DNA from: Mageeibacillus sp. UBA5439
Lineage (GTDB): Bacteria > Bacillota > Clostridia > Saccharofermentanales > DTU023
DNA length: 35,863 nt
Assembly: GCA_002427505.1 (NCBI GenBank)
Contig: DIRJ01000039.1
Coordinates: forward strand, 576 to 36,438
Reading direction: 5' to 3'
Part shown: piece after piece, positions 8,914 to 17,504 of the stretch
Layout of the letters: every line of letters begins with the position of its first letter
Position numbering within the stretch: the stretch's first letter is position 1
Notes under the pieces: model-generated
Seen by the model: the letters and a program-made list of their open reading frames with translations, nothing else
What the model was told of the DNA's origin: nothing
The model's database searches: none
Translations under genes and position numbers: made by a program

Positions 8914-10073
8914 TTTATCTGGATAATGCAGCAACCAGCACGATCAAGCCGGACAGCGTGAAAGAAGCCCTCTGCCGGGCAATTCGGCGTGACGACCTGG
9001 GCAACCCCGGCCGCGGTGCCCATGAATGTTCTTTACAGGCTCTGCTGGAAGTTGAAGCTGCCCGCAGCACTTTGGCGAAATTCTTCGGGGCAAAAGACTC
9101 GCAGCTGGCCTTTACTGCCAATGCCACTATGTCACTGAATCTGATTTTAAAATCCCTGCTGAAGGCGGGTGACCATGTCATCAGCAGCTGCACAGAGCAT
9201 AACTCTGTGCTGCGGCCTCTCTATCAGCTGGCTGAAGAGGGGGTGGACTTAAGCTTTGCCGGCCTGAAAAAAGATTCCTTCCAGGTGGATGTGGCCGCTT
9301 TTGAACAGCTGCTGCGTCCCAATACCAGAGCTGTGGTTGTCAATCATGCTTCAAATGTTACGGGCGAAGTGATCGAGCTCTCTGCCTGTGCTGAATTTTG
9401 CCGTAAAAATAAGCTGCTCCTGATTGTTGATGCTGCGCAAAGTGCCGGTGTTTTTCCCATTAATATCCAGGCCGACGGCATTGACGTGCTTTGTTTTACC
9501 GGTCACAAATCACTCTACGGACCGGGCGGCACCGGCGGAATCGCCCTGGGCAGCCGGATGGCGGATGTCCCTTTGAAATCAGTGATTTCCGGAGGCAGCG
9601 GCATCAGGTCTTTTGAAAAAGTCCACCCGCAGGAAATGCCGACTTTATTTGAAGCCGGTACTGCCAACGTTTTGGGTCTGATCGGCTTGCACGCCGGCGT
9701 GAAATATCTGCGGGACCGGGGCATGGCGGAGGTGGAAGCTCAGCTAACCAAACTGATGCGCCGCTTTTATGAGGGAGTTAAAGATCTGCCGGGACTGAAG
9801 ATTTATGGGGATTTCTCAGACCCTGGCCAGAGAAGGGCTCCCATCGTCGGGCTGAATCTGGGCGATGTGCCGGCAGCTGTAATCAGCGATCTTCTCGCTA
9901 CCGACTACGATATAGCTACACGACCAGGCGCTCACTGTGCCCCCCGGATGCATCAGGCGCTGGGAACTGCAGACCAGGGTATAGTCCGCTTCAGTTTTTC
10001 CACTATGAATTCAGAAGCTGATATCGATGCCGGTATTGCGGCCATGGCGGAACTAAGCCGTGCCTTTGTCTGA
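8910..10073 (+). CDS. Class V cysteine desulfurase, selenium-cluster type
   Basis: 387 residues, PLP-dependent fold type I. The N-terminus is YLDNAATS, the PLP lysine is K200 in TGHKSLYGPGG, and the catalytic cysteine is C343 in RPGAHCAPRMH. It would release sulfur from cysteine, or selenium from selenocysteine, as an enzyme-bound persulfide/perselenide. The sequence is typical of the cysteine desulfurase family that sits with yedF and yqeB/yqeC near selenium-dependent molybdenum hydroxylases, rather than IscS or SufS. It could deliver selenium to the hydroxylase maturation system or to SelD, but no selD is visible in this window. Stop is TGA. Confidence 0.9.
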   Translation: MIYLDNAATSTIKPDSVKEALCRAIRRDDLGNPGRGAHECSLQALLEVEAARSTLAKFFGAKDSQLAFTANATMSLNLILKSLLKAGDHVISSCTEHNSVLRPLYQLAEEGVDLSFAGLKKDSFQVDVAAFEQLLRPNTRAVVVNHASNVTGEVIELSACAEFCRKNKLLLIVDAAQSAGVFPINIQADGIDVLCFTGHKSLYGPGGTGGIALGSRMADVPLKSVISGGSGIRSFEKVHPQEMPTLFEAGTANVLGLIGLHAGVKYLRDRGMAEVEAQLTKLMRRFYEGVKDLPGLKIYGDFSDPGQRRAPIVGLNLGDVPAAVISDLLATDYDIATRPGAHCAPRMHQALGTADQGIVRFSFSTMNSEADIDAGIAAMAELSRAFV

Positions 10074-10111
10074 TATCTGATGGCACAGTCCTGATCAGTA
10101 TATAAACTTAC

Positions 10112-10140
10112 TTTAAATAATTCTCTTCTTCGGGTAGAAT
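10112..10140 (+). promoter_or_regulatory. Candidate promoter of selC
   Basis: A TAGAAT -10 hexamer (10135-10140) and a TTTAAA -35-like hexamer (10112-10117) are 17 bases apart. This places the transcription start about 10 bases before the tRNA gene. The -35 is weak, so the call is tentative. Confidence 0.4.
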
Positions 10141-10156
10141 AACTGTTGTTACAAAT

Positions 10157-10253
10157 GGAAGCAGATGGGTGCTGGTGTGCCTTGCGGTCTTCAAAACCGT
10201 TGTGGGGGGTTAGGAGCTTCCCGGGTGAGTTCGATTCTCACATGCTTCCGCCA
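10157..10253 (+). tRNA. selC: Selenocysteine tRNA (anticodon TCA)
   Basis: 97 bases including an encoded CCA. Anticodon loop CTTCAAA gives TCA, which reads UGA. Diagnostic tRNA-Sec features are an acceptor arm longer than 7 bp, a 6-bp D stem closed by a TGGT tetraloop, a long variable arm, and the T arm GTGAG-TTCGATT-CTCAC. The acceptor starts GGAAGCAG and ends ATGCTTCC, so seven pairs are canonical and the eighth would be a G-A mismatch, which is unusual. It lies between the cysteine desulfurase and the CofE-like gene. Its presence means the organism inserts selenocysteine cotranslationally, but selA, selB and selD are not in the window. Confidence 0.95.
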
Positions 10254-10280
10254 TCTGATAGTTTCAAAAGGAGTGGCATA

Positions 10281-11474
10281 ATGGAGCGCTTTACAGGTAC
10301 AACTTCCAGAGGCATCCGCACGCCAATCATTCGCGACGGTGACAATTTATGTGAAATTGTGGTCGACAGTGTAATACGTGCGGCGGAAACCGAGAAATTC
10401 GATCTGCATGATCGTGATGTCATCGCTATTACTGAATCTGTTGTTGCTCGAGCGGAAGGCAACTATGTCAGTGTTGATGACATAGCCTATGATGTCCAGC
10501 GCCACTTTCCCGGCGGAGAGATCGGTCTTGTTTTCCCGATACTCAGCCGCAACCGTTTTTCTCTCATTTTGAAGGGTGTAGCCCGGGGAGCAAAAAAGAT
10601 CACGCTCCTGCTCAGCTATCCCACCGATGAGGTCGGCAATCCCCTGGCTTCTCTGGAACAGCTGGATGAAGTCGGTATCAACCCGCTGAGCGATATCCTG
10701 ACGGAATCGCGTTTCAGACAGCTTTTTGGTGAATTTAAGCATCCCTATACCGGCATTGATTACCTGACCTATTACCGTGAAATAATTGAAGCAGAGAAAT
10801 GCCAGGCTGAAATTATTCTGGCCAATGATCCGCGTGCGATCTTAAATTATTCCCGCGATATTCTGGTCTGTGATATCCACAGCAGTGAGCGCAGCAGGAA
10901 AGTTCTGGAAAGCTGCAGCGACGGTCTGGTCTATGCTTTGTCCGATATTTTGGCTGAACCCGTTGAAGACAGTGGCTATAACGAGCAGTATGGACTTTTG
11001 GGCAGCAACAAGGCCAGTGAGGAAACACTCAAACTATTTCCGCGCAACGGGCATAGACTGGTGCAGGATATTGCAGCCCTGTTCATAGAACGCACGGGTA
11101 AAAAAGTTGAAGTTATGGTTTACGGTGACGGCGCTTTTAAGGATCCTGTCGGAAAAATCTGGGAATTGGCCGATCCGGTGGTTTCTCCTGCTTATACGGC
11201 AGGTTTAAGCGGAGTGCCGCGTGAAATCAAGATAAAATATCTGGCTGACCATACTTTTTCCCAGCTGTCAGGACAGGAACTGGAAACACAGATACGGGAA
11301 GCGATCCGGGCCAAAGATCAGGACAGCGACAAATCCAGCATGACTTCTGAAGGAACAACTCCGCGTCGGGTGGTTGACTTGCTGGGTTCTCTGGCAGATC
11401 TGACATCAGGCAGCGGTGACAAAGGTACCCCCGTGGTTTTGATCCAGGGCTACTTTGACAGTCTCGCTGTGTAA
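10281..11474 (+). CDS. CofE-like F420-0:L-glutamate ligase family protein
   Basis: About 397 residues from the ATG at 10281, preceded by AAAGGAG. It resembles the CofE / F420-0:gamma-glutamyl ligase family, which joins glutamate to a phospholactyl deazaflavin with GTP. Recognisable parts are the RTPIIRDGDNL start, ITESVVARAEG, and GDGAFKDPVGKIWELADP. Bacillota of this kind generally lack the other F420 genes and none are visible here, so the true substrate is unknown. Position between selC and yqeB, with only 11 bases to yqeB, suggests a role in selenium/molybdenum cofactor work. That is inference. The open frame extends upstream through selC, but the ribosome site fixes the start at 10281. 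Confidence 0.7.
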   Translation: MERFTGTTSRGIRTPIIRDGDNLCEIVVDSVIRAAETEKFDLHDRDVIAITESVVARAEGNYVSVDDIAYDVQRHFPGGEIGLVFPILSRNRFSLILKGVARGAKKITLLLSYPTDEVGNPLASLEQLDEVGINPLSDILTESRFRQLFGEFKHPYTGIDYLTYYREIIEAEKCQAEIILANDPRAILNYSRDILVCDIHSSERSRKVLESCSDGLVYALSDILAEPVEDSGYNEQYGLLGSNKASEETLKLFPRNGHRLVQDIAALFIERTGKKVEVMVYGDGAFKDPVGKIWELADPVVSPAYTAGLSGVPREIKIKYLADHTFSQLSGQELETQIREAIRAKDQDSDKSSMTSEGTTPRRVVDLLGSLADLTSGSGDKGTPVVLIQGYFDSLAV

Positions 11475-11485
11475 GGGAGTTGCTT

Positions 11486-12301
11486 ATGAAGGTCCTGGTT
11501 CGTGGCGGCGGCGATTTGGCGTCCGCGGTAATATATAAGCTCTGGCAATCCGGCTTCAAGGTTCTGGTTTACGACTTGCCTTTGCCTAGCTGTGTACGCC
11601 GCACCGTTTCTTTTTGCAATGCTATTGCCGAAGGACAGTGGGAAATTGAAGGTGTCTGCGGGACTTTTATCAAGGAATTATCCGAGATTGATGACTGTTT
11701 CGCCCGCAAAGAAATCCCTGTAAGCACGATGCCGGAGGAGAAGCTGGTCGAGTATTTCCGGCCGGATATATTTGTTGATGCTACAGTCAGCAAAAGAGCA
11801 GCCGATTATGATAAAAATTTTGCAGATCTGGTAATTGCCCTGGGACCTAATGTTATGGCCGGCCGTGATGCCCACGTTGTGGTGGAAACCAAGCGGGGAC
11901 ACTTTTTGGGCAGACTGATTTATGAAGGCTTTGCCGCGCCCAATACCGGAATTCCCGGAGACGTGGACGGTTTTACCAGTGACAGAGTCCTGCGTGCCCC
12001 GCAGGCAGGACGCGTTCAGCATATTCGGGCTATCGGCGATACAGTTGAGCAGGGTGAAGCTGTCTGCCGGGTAGGAGATGCAGTCGTTTCTGCTGCTATC
12101 CCCGGCGTTATCCGCGGTCTGATAGCAGAGGGTTATCAGGCCCGGCAGGGCTTAAAAATCGGAGATATCGATCCTCGTAATGACCTCCGTCACTGTTACA
12201 CCATCAGCGATAAAGGCCGTACCATTGCCGGTGGTGTGCTGGAAGCCATCCTTCACCATCAGGCAGCAGGAGAGTATCTTAATTTTTGCGGGAATGACTA
12301 A
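11486..12301 (+). CDS. yqeB: YqeB / EF2563 family selenium-dependent molybdenum hydroxylase system protein
   Basis: 271 residues from the ATG at 11486, with GGGAG 6 bases upstream; a TTG two codons earlier is less likely. The start LVRGGGDLASAV is a Rossmann-like motif, and the protein matches the YqeB/EF2563 family, a marker of selenium-dependent molybdenum hydroxylases. Its molecular job is not established; a role in mounting selenium on the molybdenum centre is the common proposal. It overlaps yqeC-mocA by 8 bases. No xanthine dehydrogenase-like hydroxylase subunits are present in this window, so its client enzyme must be elsewhere. Confidence 0.88.
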   Translation: MKVLVRGGGDLASAVIYKLWQSGFKVLVYDLPLPSCVRRTVSFCNAIAEGQWEIEGVCGTFIKELSEIDDCFARKEIPVSTMPEEKLVEYFRPDIFVDATVSKRAADYDKNFADLVIALGPNVMAGRDAHVVVETKRGHFLGRLIYEGFAAPNTGIPGDVDGFTSDRVLRAPQAGRVQHIRAIGDTVEQGEAVCRVGDAVVSAAIPGVIRGLIAEGYQARQGLKIGDIDPRNDLRHCYTISDKGRTIAGGVLEAILHHQAAGEYLNFCGND

Positions 12302-13724
12302 GAGCAGTGAATTTTTTGAAAGAGACTTAAGCGGCTTTGTCGCCCGGGAGATTGAACGGAGGGCAAAACTGTTTCCGTCTCCTTTTGTCATCAGCACTGT
12401 CGGCAGCGGAGGCAAGACCTCCACTCAGGAATTCCTTTACCGTTCGGACCTTCTGCCCTGCCAGATCATTACTACAACTACAGCCATGCTGGCTCCGGAT
12501 TTTCCGGTCTCGCTAACTTGCCCTACAAACTCGGGTGTGTGGTTTTCCGCTGAGCTGCAGAAGTTTCCGCACAAATACAAGGGCGTTTCTCGGCAAGCAT
12601 TTGATCAGGAGATAAGAAAACGGCGTCTGCAGGGACCGGCCAACTGCCTCTTTCTGTGTGAGGCAGATGGGGCGAAAATGAAGCCTTTAAAAGCTTATGC
12701 GGACTATGAACCGGTTATACCCGAGAGCACGGATCTGGTCCTGATTCTTTTTGGTCTGCATGGAGTGGGGCAGCCTCTGACTGAGGAAATTGTACACCGT
12801 TCGGAGATATTTTCACAGTGGACCGGTCTGGAGCTGACTGAAACTATAGAATTTGAGCATCTTTGCCGGACGCTGGACAGTGGTGCCTTTTTAAAAGCTA
12901 TACCGCCTACGGCTAAAGTGGCAGCCGTTTTTAATCAGGCCAATGAAATGCCGGCAGATACGGATTGGGCGAGCCTGGCCCGCCGGGCCATACAACAGCC
13001 TCGCCTGGACGCAGTGTTTTTTACTTCCATGGGAAAGGGAGCACAGGGAGGTATCGATGCTTACTCGCACCGGACGCACTTCGGCCTGATCCGCAGCGAA
13101 ACTAATGCAGCCCGTTTCTCCGCTGTCGTCATGGCTGCGGGCTTGTCCGAGCGCATGGGGGAAAACAAATTGCTGCTGCCGCTGGGAGCTAAAACAGTTC
13201 TGGCTCAGACCCTGAACCAGGTCGCTCATAGTGGAGTGCAGGAGATTCTTGTGGTTACGGGTTATGAACGTGAAAAAGCCGAGGCCGTCTGTTTAGAGGC
13301 CGCTTTGGATTTTCCGCCTGATGTCAGCCTGCGTCTGGTCTATAACCCCGATTATGAGTGTGGTCAGGGAACTTCCGTTGCCCGCGCCAGCAGTGCATTA
13401 TCGGCTCAGAGTTCTGCCGCCTTTTATGTTCCGGGGGACCAGCCGTTTGTGTCACCCGTTCTGATGCGTCAAATGATGGAAACACATATGGCCGGCCGGA
13501 TCAGCCAGGCTGTCTATCTGGGGAAAAGTGGTTCTCCGGTCCTCTTTGACCGTCAGTTTTTTCCGGAACTTAGCGGCTTAAAGGGAGATGTCGGCGGGCG
13601 ACAGGTGATCAAACGCTACCCGCAAGCAGTAGTTCCAGTGAGTTTCGATCTGGCCTCCTCATTTCTTGATTTGGACGATCCATCCGACTACGCCAGAGCT
13701 TGTGCCCTAATCAGCTCTGACTAG
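12294..13724 (+). CDS. YqeC fused to MocA-like molybdenum cofactor nucleotidyltransferase
   Basis: 476 residues from the ATG at 12294, which overlaps the end of yqeB; the open frame starts earlier but only inside yqeB. Residues about 1-255 are YqeC, a putative selenium-dependent hydroxylase accessory GTPase/ATPase, with the P-loop-like motif TVGSGGKT (35-42). From about residue 277 a MobA/MocA-type nucleotidyltransferase follows, with MAAGLSERMGENK (280-292) as nucleotide-binding signature and GDQPF as metal-binding Asp motif. MocA makes molybdopterin cytosine dinucleotide for hydroxylases of the xanthine dehydrogenase family. The two activities are often separate neighbouring genes and are one polypeptide here. 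It stops at TAG, after a normal MocA C-terminus (DLDDPSDYARA), so TAG is a true stop in this genome. Confidence 0.88.
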   Translation: MTKSSEFFERDLSGFVAREIERRAKLFPSPFVISTVGSGGKTSTQEFLYRSDLLPCQIITTTTAMLAPDFPVSLTCPTNSGVWFSAELQKFPHKYKGVSRQAFDQEIRKRRLQGPANCLFLCEADGAKMKPLKAYADYEPVIPESTDLVLILFGLHGVGQPLTEEIVHRSEIFSQWTGLELTETIEFEHLCRTLDSGAFLKAIPPTAKVAAVFNQANEMPADTDWASLARRAIQQPRLDAVFFTSMGKGAQGGIDAYSHRTHFGLIRSETNAARFSAVVMAAGLSERMGENKLLLPLGAKTVLAQTLNQVAHSGVQEILVVTGYEREKAEAVCLEAALDFPPDVSLRLVYNPDYECGQGTSVARASSALSAQSSAAFYVPGDQPFVSPVLMRQMMETHMAGRISQAVYLGKSGSPVLFDRQFFPELSGLKGDVGGRQVIKRYPQAVVPVSFDLASSFLDLDDPSDYARACALISSD

Positions 13725-13810
13725 GTTGTCGAATCTGAATTCGATAGCTTTGTTAAAAAGTTCCTCTATATACTAATATAGGGTTCAAAATCCAGCTTAG
13801 AAGCTTTTTT

Positions 13811-16800
13811 ATGGAGGAGGCCGGTATCCGCGTATCAGGGATCAGCAAGGCTATGAAGAATAAATTCGACATTATGAATAATGATTTGCCTAAGATGCAT
13901 TCCTTTGAGGATTGGTTCCGGAATTCCTTCCGCGCGGATAACGATACAGGTGCTCTGGACATTCCCGGCCCGGACGGCTACAGGACAATTCCTTACAATG
14001 AATGTCTGCCCATCATTGAAGAGGCGGAGCAGGTATTACGGCAAAGCGGGCTGCCGGCAGGATCTTTTATCGGGATTAAAACAGTTACTTCACCACAATT
14101 CGTTTTTTGGTTCTGGGCTGTCCTGAAAGCCGGCTACAATGCTTTGCTTCTGGACCCGAATGCAACAAACACTCAGATTCGTCAGCTCTTAACAGAGTCG
14201 GATGCCAGAGCGATTATCGCAGATAAGGATGCCTTGGATCCTGCGGAAGTACCTGCTGCTGTGCAGATTTATTCCAACAAAGGCATGCCCGCAGCCTGGT
14301 CTGTCCGTCTGGTGCGGGAAGCGTCGGCGGCAGCCAGAGACCAGAGCTCGCCTCTGGAACGTGCCGGTGTGATTAATGCTGCTGACCGACCTTTCGGCAA
14401 CTATGTCATAGTGGCCACCAGCGGTACTACGGCTGCCGCCAGACTTTTCGTGCACAGTGGTGAAACACTCAGCAATCAATTCCGTGCCTTTGCCTGTGTT
14501 GTCAAGGATTCCGATCGCTGGCTGCGCCCGGAAGTACAGGACCGTTCTCTGGCCATCCTGCCTTTTAATCACATCCTGGGTTTTGTCGTAGTATTTCTGC
14601 TCAGTCAGTTCTTTGAACAAGTCATTGTCTTTCCAAGAAGCAAGCTTCCGGAAAGCTGGCTGGAGACCTGCCGTGAGCGGGGAGTGACGCAACTGATCAG
14701 TGTGCCGCTCTTATGGAATCATGTTGCCAGGGCGATCAGGGCAAAAGTTGCAGCGGGTGGTGATAAGCAGCTGTCCCGTTTCAACAGGCTGCTTGACTGG
14801 AATATCAGGCTCCGGAAAATAGGACTGCCTTTACCCTCTTTCCTTAATAAAATTCTAGACGATGTCCGGGCCCAGGTGTTCGGTCCCGAATTGAGACTGT
14901 GCTGCAGCGGGGGCGGCCGTATTTCTGAAGAAACGTTGCATTTCATGAACGGCATCGGCTTTTTTCTCATTAACGGCTACGGCCTGACAGAGACGGCGAT
15001 TATCAGCGTCGAGCGCGGAAAAAAAATTCAGAAACGTATGGACGGCAGTGTCGGCAGCAGCTTTGTGCCTGGTGGCCTGCGTCTGAATGAAGCCGGTGAA
15101 ATTGAGCTGCTGACAGATTATTTATATTGTGGTGTTATTCGCAAGGGAGAGTACATAGCTGCCGATTTTTCCGAAGATAACTGGTTCCCAACCGGAGACC
15201 TGGCTGATCTGGATGCACAAGGACGTGTTTTTATCAGAGGCAGGCTCAAAGATCTGATCATCGGCGCTTCCGGTGAGAATATTAACCCTGATGATATTGA
15301 ATATGAATTAGGCAGCCTTGATTTTTTTAAGAACTATACAGTGCTGGGCATGCAGCAGGCTGATGATGAAAAGGTCTTGATGATTGCCGAGCCGGCTGAC
15401 GGTTTCGACGAGCTGGCAGCAGCCGAAGCATTGCTCCATAAATTCGGGAAATTGAGCATTATGTCGCGGCCGGCCAGAGTTCTGCTGAGCAGAGACCCCT
15501 TGCCGCTGTCCGCAGCTATGAAAGTCAAACGCAGTTATTTGCGGGAGCAAATTGAAGCCCAGGCATGGCCTTATCGTGAGTTGTATCTGACTGAGTCCGC
15601 CCGTGAGAAGGCAAAAGAGGAGATTGTAGTCATGGACGCTAAACAAGATCAGGAAAAGCAAGTGAAAGAAATCTCGGTAGACCGCATTCGTGAATTGATG
15701 GGCGAAGTGCTGCTGCGACCGGTGGAGGAAATCAGCGCCCGCGATGATTTTATCCATGATCTGGAGGCCGACAGCTTACAGGCCGTGTCGCTTATAGCTG
15801 CCCTGGAGAATGAATATGATGTTACTATCGAGGACGATAACTTCAGCAGCAAATTGACAGCTGCCTTCATAGCTGATCTCCTGCGCGATTACAAGAGTGG
15901 AAAAAAGCCCGGAGCAGCTGTCTTGAACGCAGCTCTGGCTGCTGCAGAAACACCGGCAGCCTTTGTCGATCCGGAACAGGAAGCCCAGGTCAGACCGGAA
16001 CTGGCTGCCAGGGTTACCGGAAATCCAGATGGGGAAGAAAACCCGGGCCGAGTAGACTCTTTTGAGAAAACGCGCGAATATAAGGCTTTTGCCCAAAGAG
16101 AAAGAGGCTTGTCGCCGATTGTCGAAGCCTTCGGCAACCCTTATTTTATAGCTCATGACTCGCCCTTGCTGGACGTTTCGCTCTATGAAGGCAGGGATGT
16201 CTTGAACTTCGGCTCTTACAATTATCTGGCCATGTCCGGAGACCCGGAGGTGAATCAGGCTGCGACTGAAGCTTTGCTGAAATATGGAGGCTCCGCCAGC
16301 GGCAGCCGCCTCCTGGCCGGTGAGAAGAGCATTCACAAGGAACTGGAGCAGGCCATCGCACGCTGGAAACGCACGGAGGACTGCCTGGTAATGGTCAGCG
16401 GCCATGCCTGCAATGTATCCTTTGTCGGAAACTTCTGCAATCAATATGATCTGATTCTTTACGATGTTCTCTGCCACAATTCGATCACTCAGGGCCTGAA
16501 GATTTCCCCGGCTTCCAGCCGCGCCTTTCCCCATAATGATATGGAAGTTCTTGAAGGAATTCTGAAGCGCAGACGTGCTGACTATGAGAAGGTTCTCGTT
16601 ATCGTTGAAGGCGCCTACAGCATGGATGGCGACCTGGCTCCTGTGCCGGATCTGGTTGCCTTAAAGAAAAAGTATGGCTTGTTTCTCATGGTTGATGAAG
16701 CTCACTCCGCTGGAATACTGGGCGAGCATGGCGGCGGTGTGGATGAATATTTTAAACTAGAGCCGGATGATATTGATATAAAAATGGGTACACTTTCCAA

Positions 16801-17254
16801 AACACTGGGAACCTGTGGCGGCTATCTCGCCGGCAGTGCATCTTTGATTAATTACCTGCGATATAACCTGCCCGGTTTTGTCTTCTCCGTCGGTGTCAGC
16901 CCGGTACTGGCCGGAGCTGCGCTTAAAGCGGTGGAAATTATTGAACGCGACAACAGCCGTGTCAAAGCCCTGCAGAAGAATATAGACAGCTTCATGCGCG
17001 AGGCAAAATACAGAGGATTCGAGACTCCTGCCCAAGGTGAGAGTGCGATCGTTCCCATCTCTATCGGCGACGATGTGGCAGCTTTTAAACTCAGCATGCA
17101 AATGCTGGAAAACGGGGTCTTTGTGCCACCGGCCGTGTATCCGGCTGTTCCCCGCGGACAGGCGCGTCTGCGTTTCTGCCTGACCTCTGCCCACAAGGAA
17201 AATCAGATCATAGAGGCGCTCGACCTGCTGGAAAAGCTGATCATGGCTAAGTAA
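13811..17254 (+). CDS. Three-domain acyl-AMP ligase / ACP / alpha-oxoamine synthase
   Basis: 1147 residues if started at 13811. Residues ~20-620 are an adenylate-forming acyl ligase: ATSGTTAA (A3, 202-209), YGLTET (A5, 390-395), TGDL (A7, 461-464), RGRLKDLI, and the A10 lysine region MKVKR. Residues ~625-700 are an acyl carrier protein with the phosphopantetheine serine S655 in LEADSLQ. Residues ~735-1147 are an alpha-oxoamine synthase (AONS/KBL/serine palmitoyltransferase fold) with VDEAHSAG (961-968) and PLP lysine K997 in TLSKTLG. A carboxylic acid could be adenylated, loaded on the ACP, and condensed with an amino acid, losing CO2, to give an alpha-amino ketone. The substrates are unknown. 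The start is uncertain: 13811 lacks a ribosome site, and ATGs at 13853 and 13874 are alternatives. Confidence 0.85.
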   Translation: MEEAGIRVSGISKAMKNKFDIMNNDLPKMHSFEDWFRNSFRADNDTGALDIPGPDGYRTIPYNECLPIIEEAEQVLRQSGLPAGSFIGIKTVTSPQFVFWFWAVLKAGYNALLLDPNATNTQIRQLLTESDARAIIADKDALDPAEVPAAVQIYSNKGMPAAWSVRLVREASAAARDQSSPLERAGVINAADRPFGNYVIVATSGTTAAARLFVHSGETLSNQFRAFACVVKDSDRWLRPEVQDRSLAILPFNHILGFVVVFLLSQFFEQVIVFPRSKLPESWLETCRERGVTQLISVPLLWNHVARAIRAKVAAGGDKQLSRFNRLLDWNIRLRKIGLPLPSFLNKILDDVRAQVFGPELRLCCSGGGRISEETLHFMNGIGFFLINGYGLTETAIISVERGKKIQKRMDGSVGSSFVPGGLRLNEAGEIELLTDYLYCGVIRKGEYIAADFSEDNWFPTGDLADLDAQGRVFIRGRLKDLIIGASGENINPDDIEYELGSLDFFKNYTVLGMQQADDEKVLMIAEPADGFDELAAAEALLHKFGKLSIMSRPARVLLSRDPLPLSAAMKVKRSYLREQIEAQAWPYRELYLTESAREKAKEEIVVMDAKQDQEKQVKEISVDRIRELMGEVLLRPVEEISARDDFIHDLEADSLQAVSLIAALENEYDVTIEDDNFSSKLTAAFIADLLRDYKSGKKPGAAVLNAALAAAETPAAFVDPEQEAQVRPELAARVTGNPDGEENPGRVDSFEKTREYKAFAQRERGLSPIVEAFGNPYFIAHDSPLLDVSLYEGRDVLNFGSYNYLAMSGDPEVNQAATEALLKYGGSASGSRLLAGEKSIHKELEQAIARWKRTEDCLVMVSGHACNVSFVGNFCNQYDLILYDVLCHNSITQGLKISPASSRAFPHNDMEVLEGILKRRRADYEKVLVIVEGAYSMDGDLAPVPDLVALKKKYGLFLMVDEAHSAGILGEHGGGVDEYFKLEPDDIDIKMGTLSKTLGTCGGYLAGSASLINYLRYNLPGFVFSVGVSPVLAGAALKAVEIIERDNSRVKALQKNIDSFMREAKYRGFETPAQGESAIVPISIGDDVAAFKLSMQMLENGVFVPPAVYPAVPRGQARLRFCLTSAHKENQIIEALDLLEKLIMAK

Positions 17255-17287
17255 AGACAAGACGGGAAAGTTTCAATTAATCGGATT

Positions 17288-17324
17288 AAGCGCAGTTGCA
17301 CATAAGCAGCTGCGCTTGTTTTTT
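17288..17324 (+). terminator. Rho-independent terminator after the fusion gene
   Basis: A strong GC-rich hairpin (arms AAGCGCAG and CTGCGCTT, extended by a TTGC/GCAG inner part) is followed by a run of T. It lies 34 bases after the stop of the oxoamine synthase fusion and separates it from the Mo-cofactor operon. Confidence 0.85.
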
Positions 17325-17427
17325 GCGATTTCCTGAGACTGCTACTATTTTTACCGGGATCCCCCGGCTGACAGGTCAGAATGTCAGTCAGCTAAACATT
17401 GTCCCTGCTTTCGGTCCGCGATAAAAC

Positions 17428-17464
17428 AAGGCAAGTTGTTTTGTTGCGGTACTTGCCTTATACT
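17428..17464 (+). promoter_or_regulatory. Promoter of the mod/moa operon overlapped by an inverted repeat
   Basis: TTGTTT (17436-17441) and TATACT (17459-17464) are spaced by 17 bases, a good sigma-A-type promoter. A perfect 9-bp inverted repeat, AAGGCAAGT (17428-17436) and ACTTGCCTT (17451-17459), separated by 14 bases, brackets the promoter spacer. Arm spacing of about two helical turns suits a dimeric repressor. The upstream 17330-17427 has smaller hairpins (CCGGG-ATCC-CCCGG near 17360) of unknown meaning. Confidence 0.55.
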
Positions 17465-17504
17465 ATCTTCGATTTGTTTGATTATATAACTTGGTGGAGG
17501 TCTC

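Noticed and set aside
13733..13808. Terminator between yqeC-mocA and the fusion gene
   Set aside because: Small palindromes (TCGAAT/ATTCGA and CTATAT/ATATAG) and a 4-bp stem before T residues near 13796-13808 are too weak to call.
17330..17427. Moco riboswitch before the molybdate operon
   Set aside because: I could not match the conserved Moco RNA core, and this stretch lies upstream of the best promoter, so it may not even be in the transcript.
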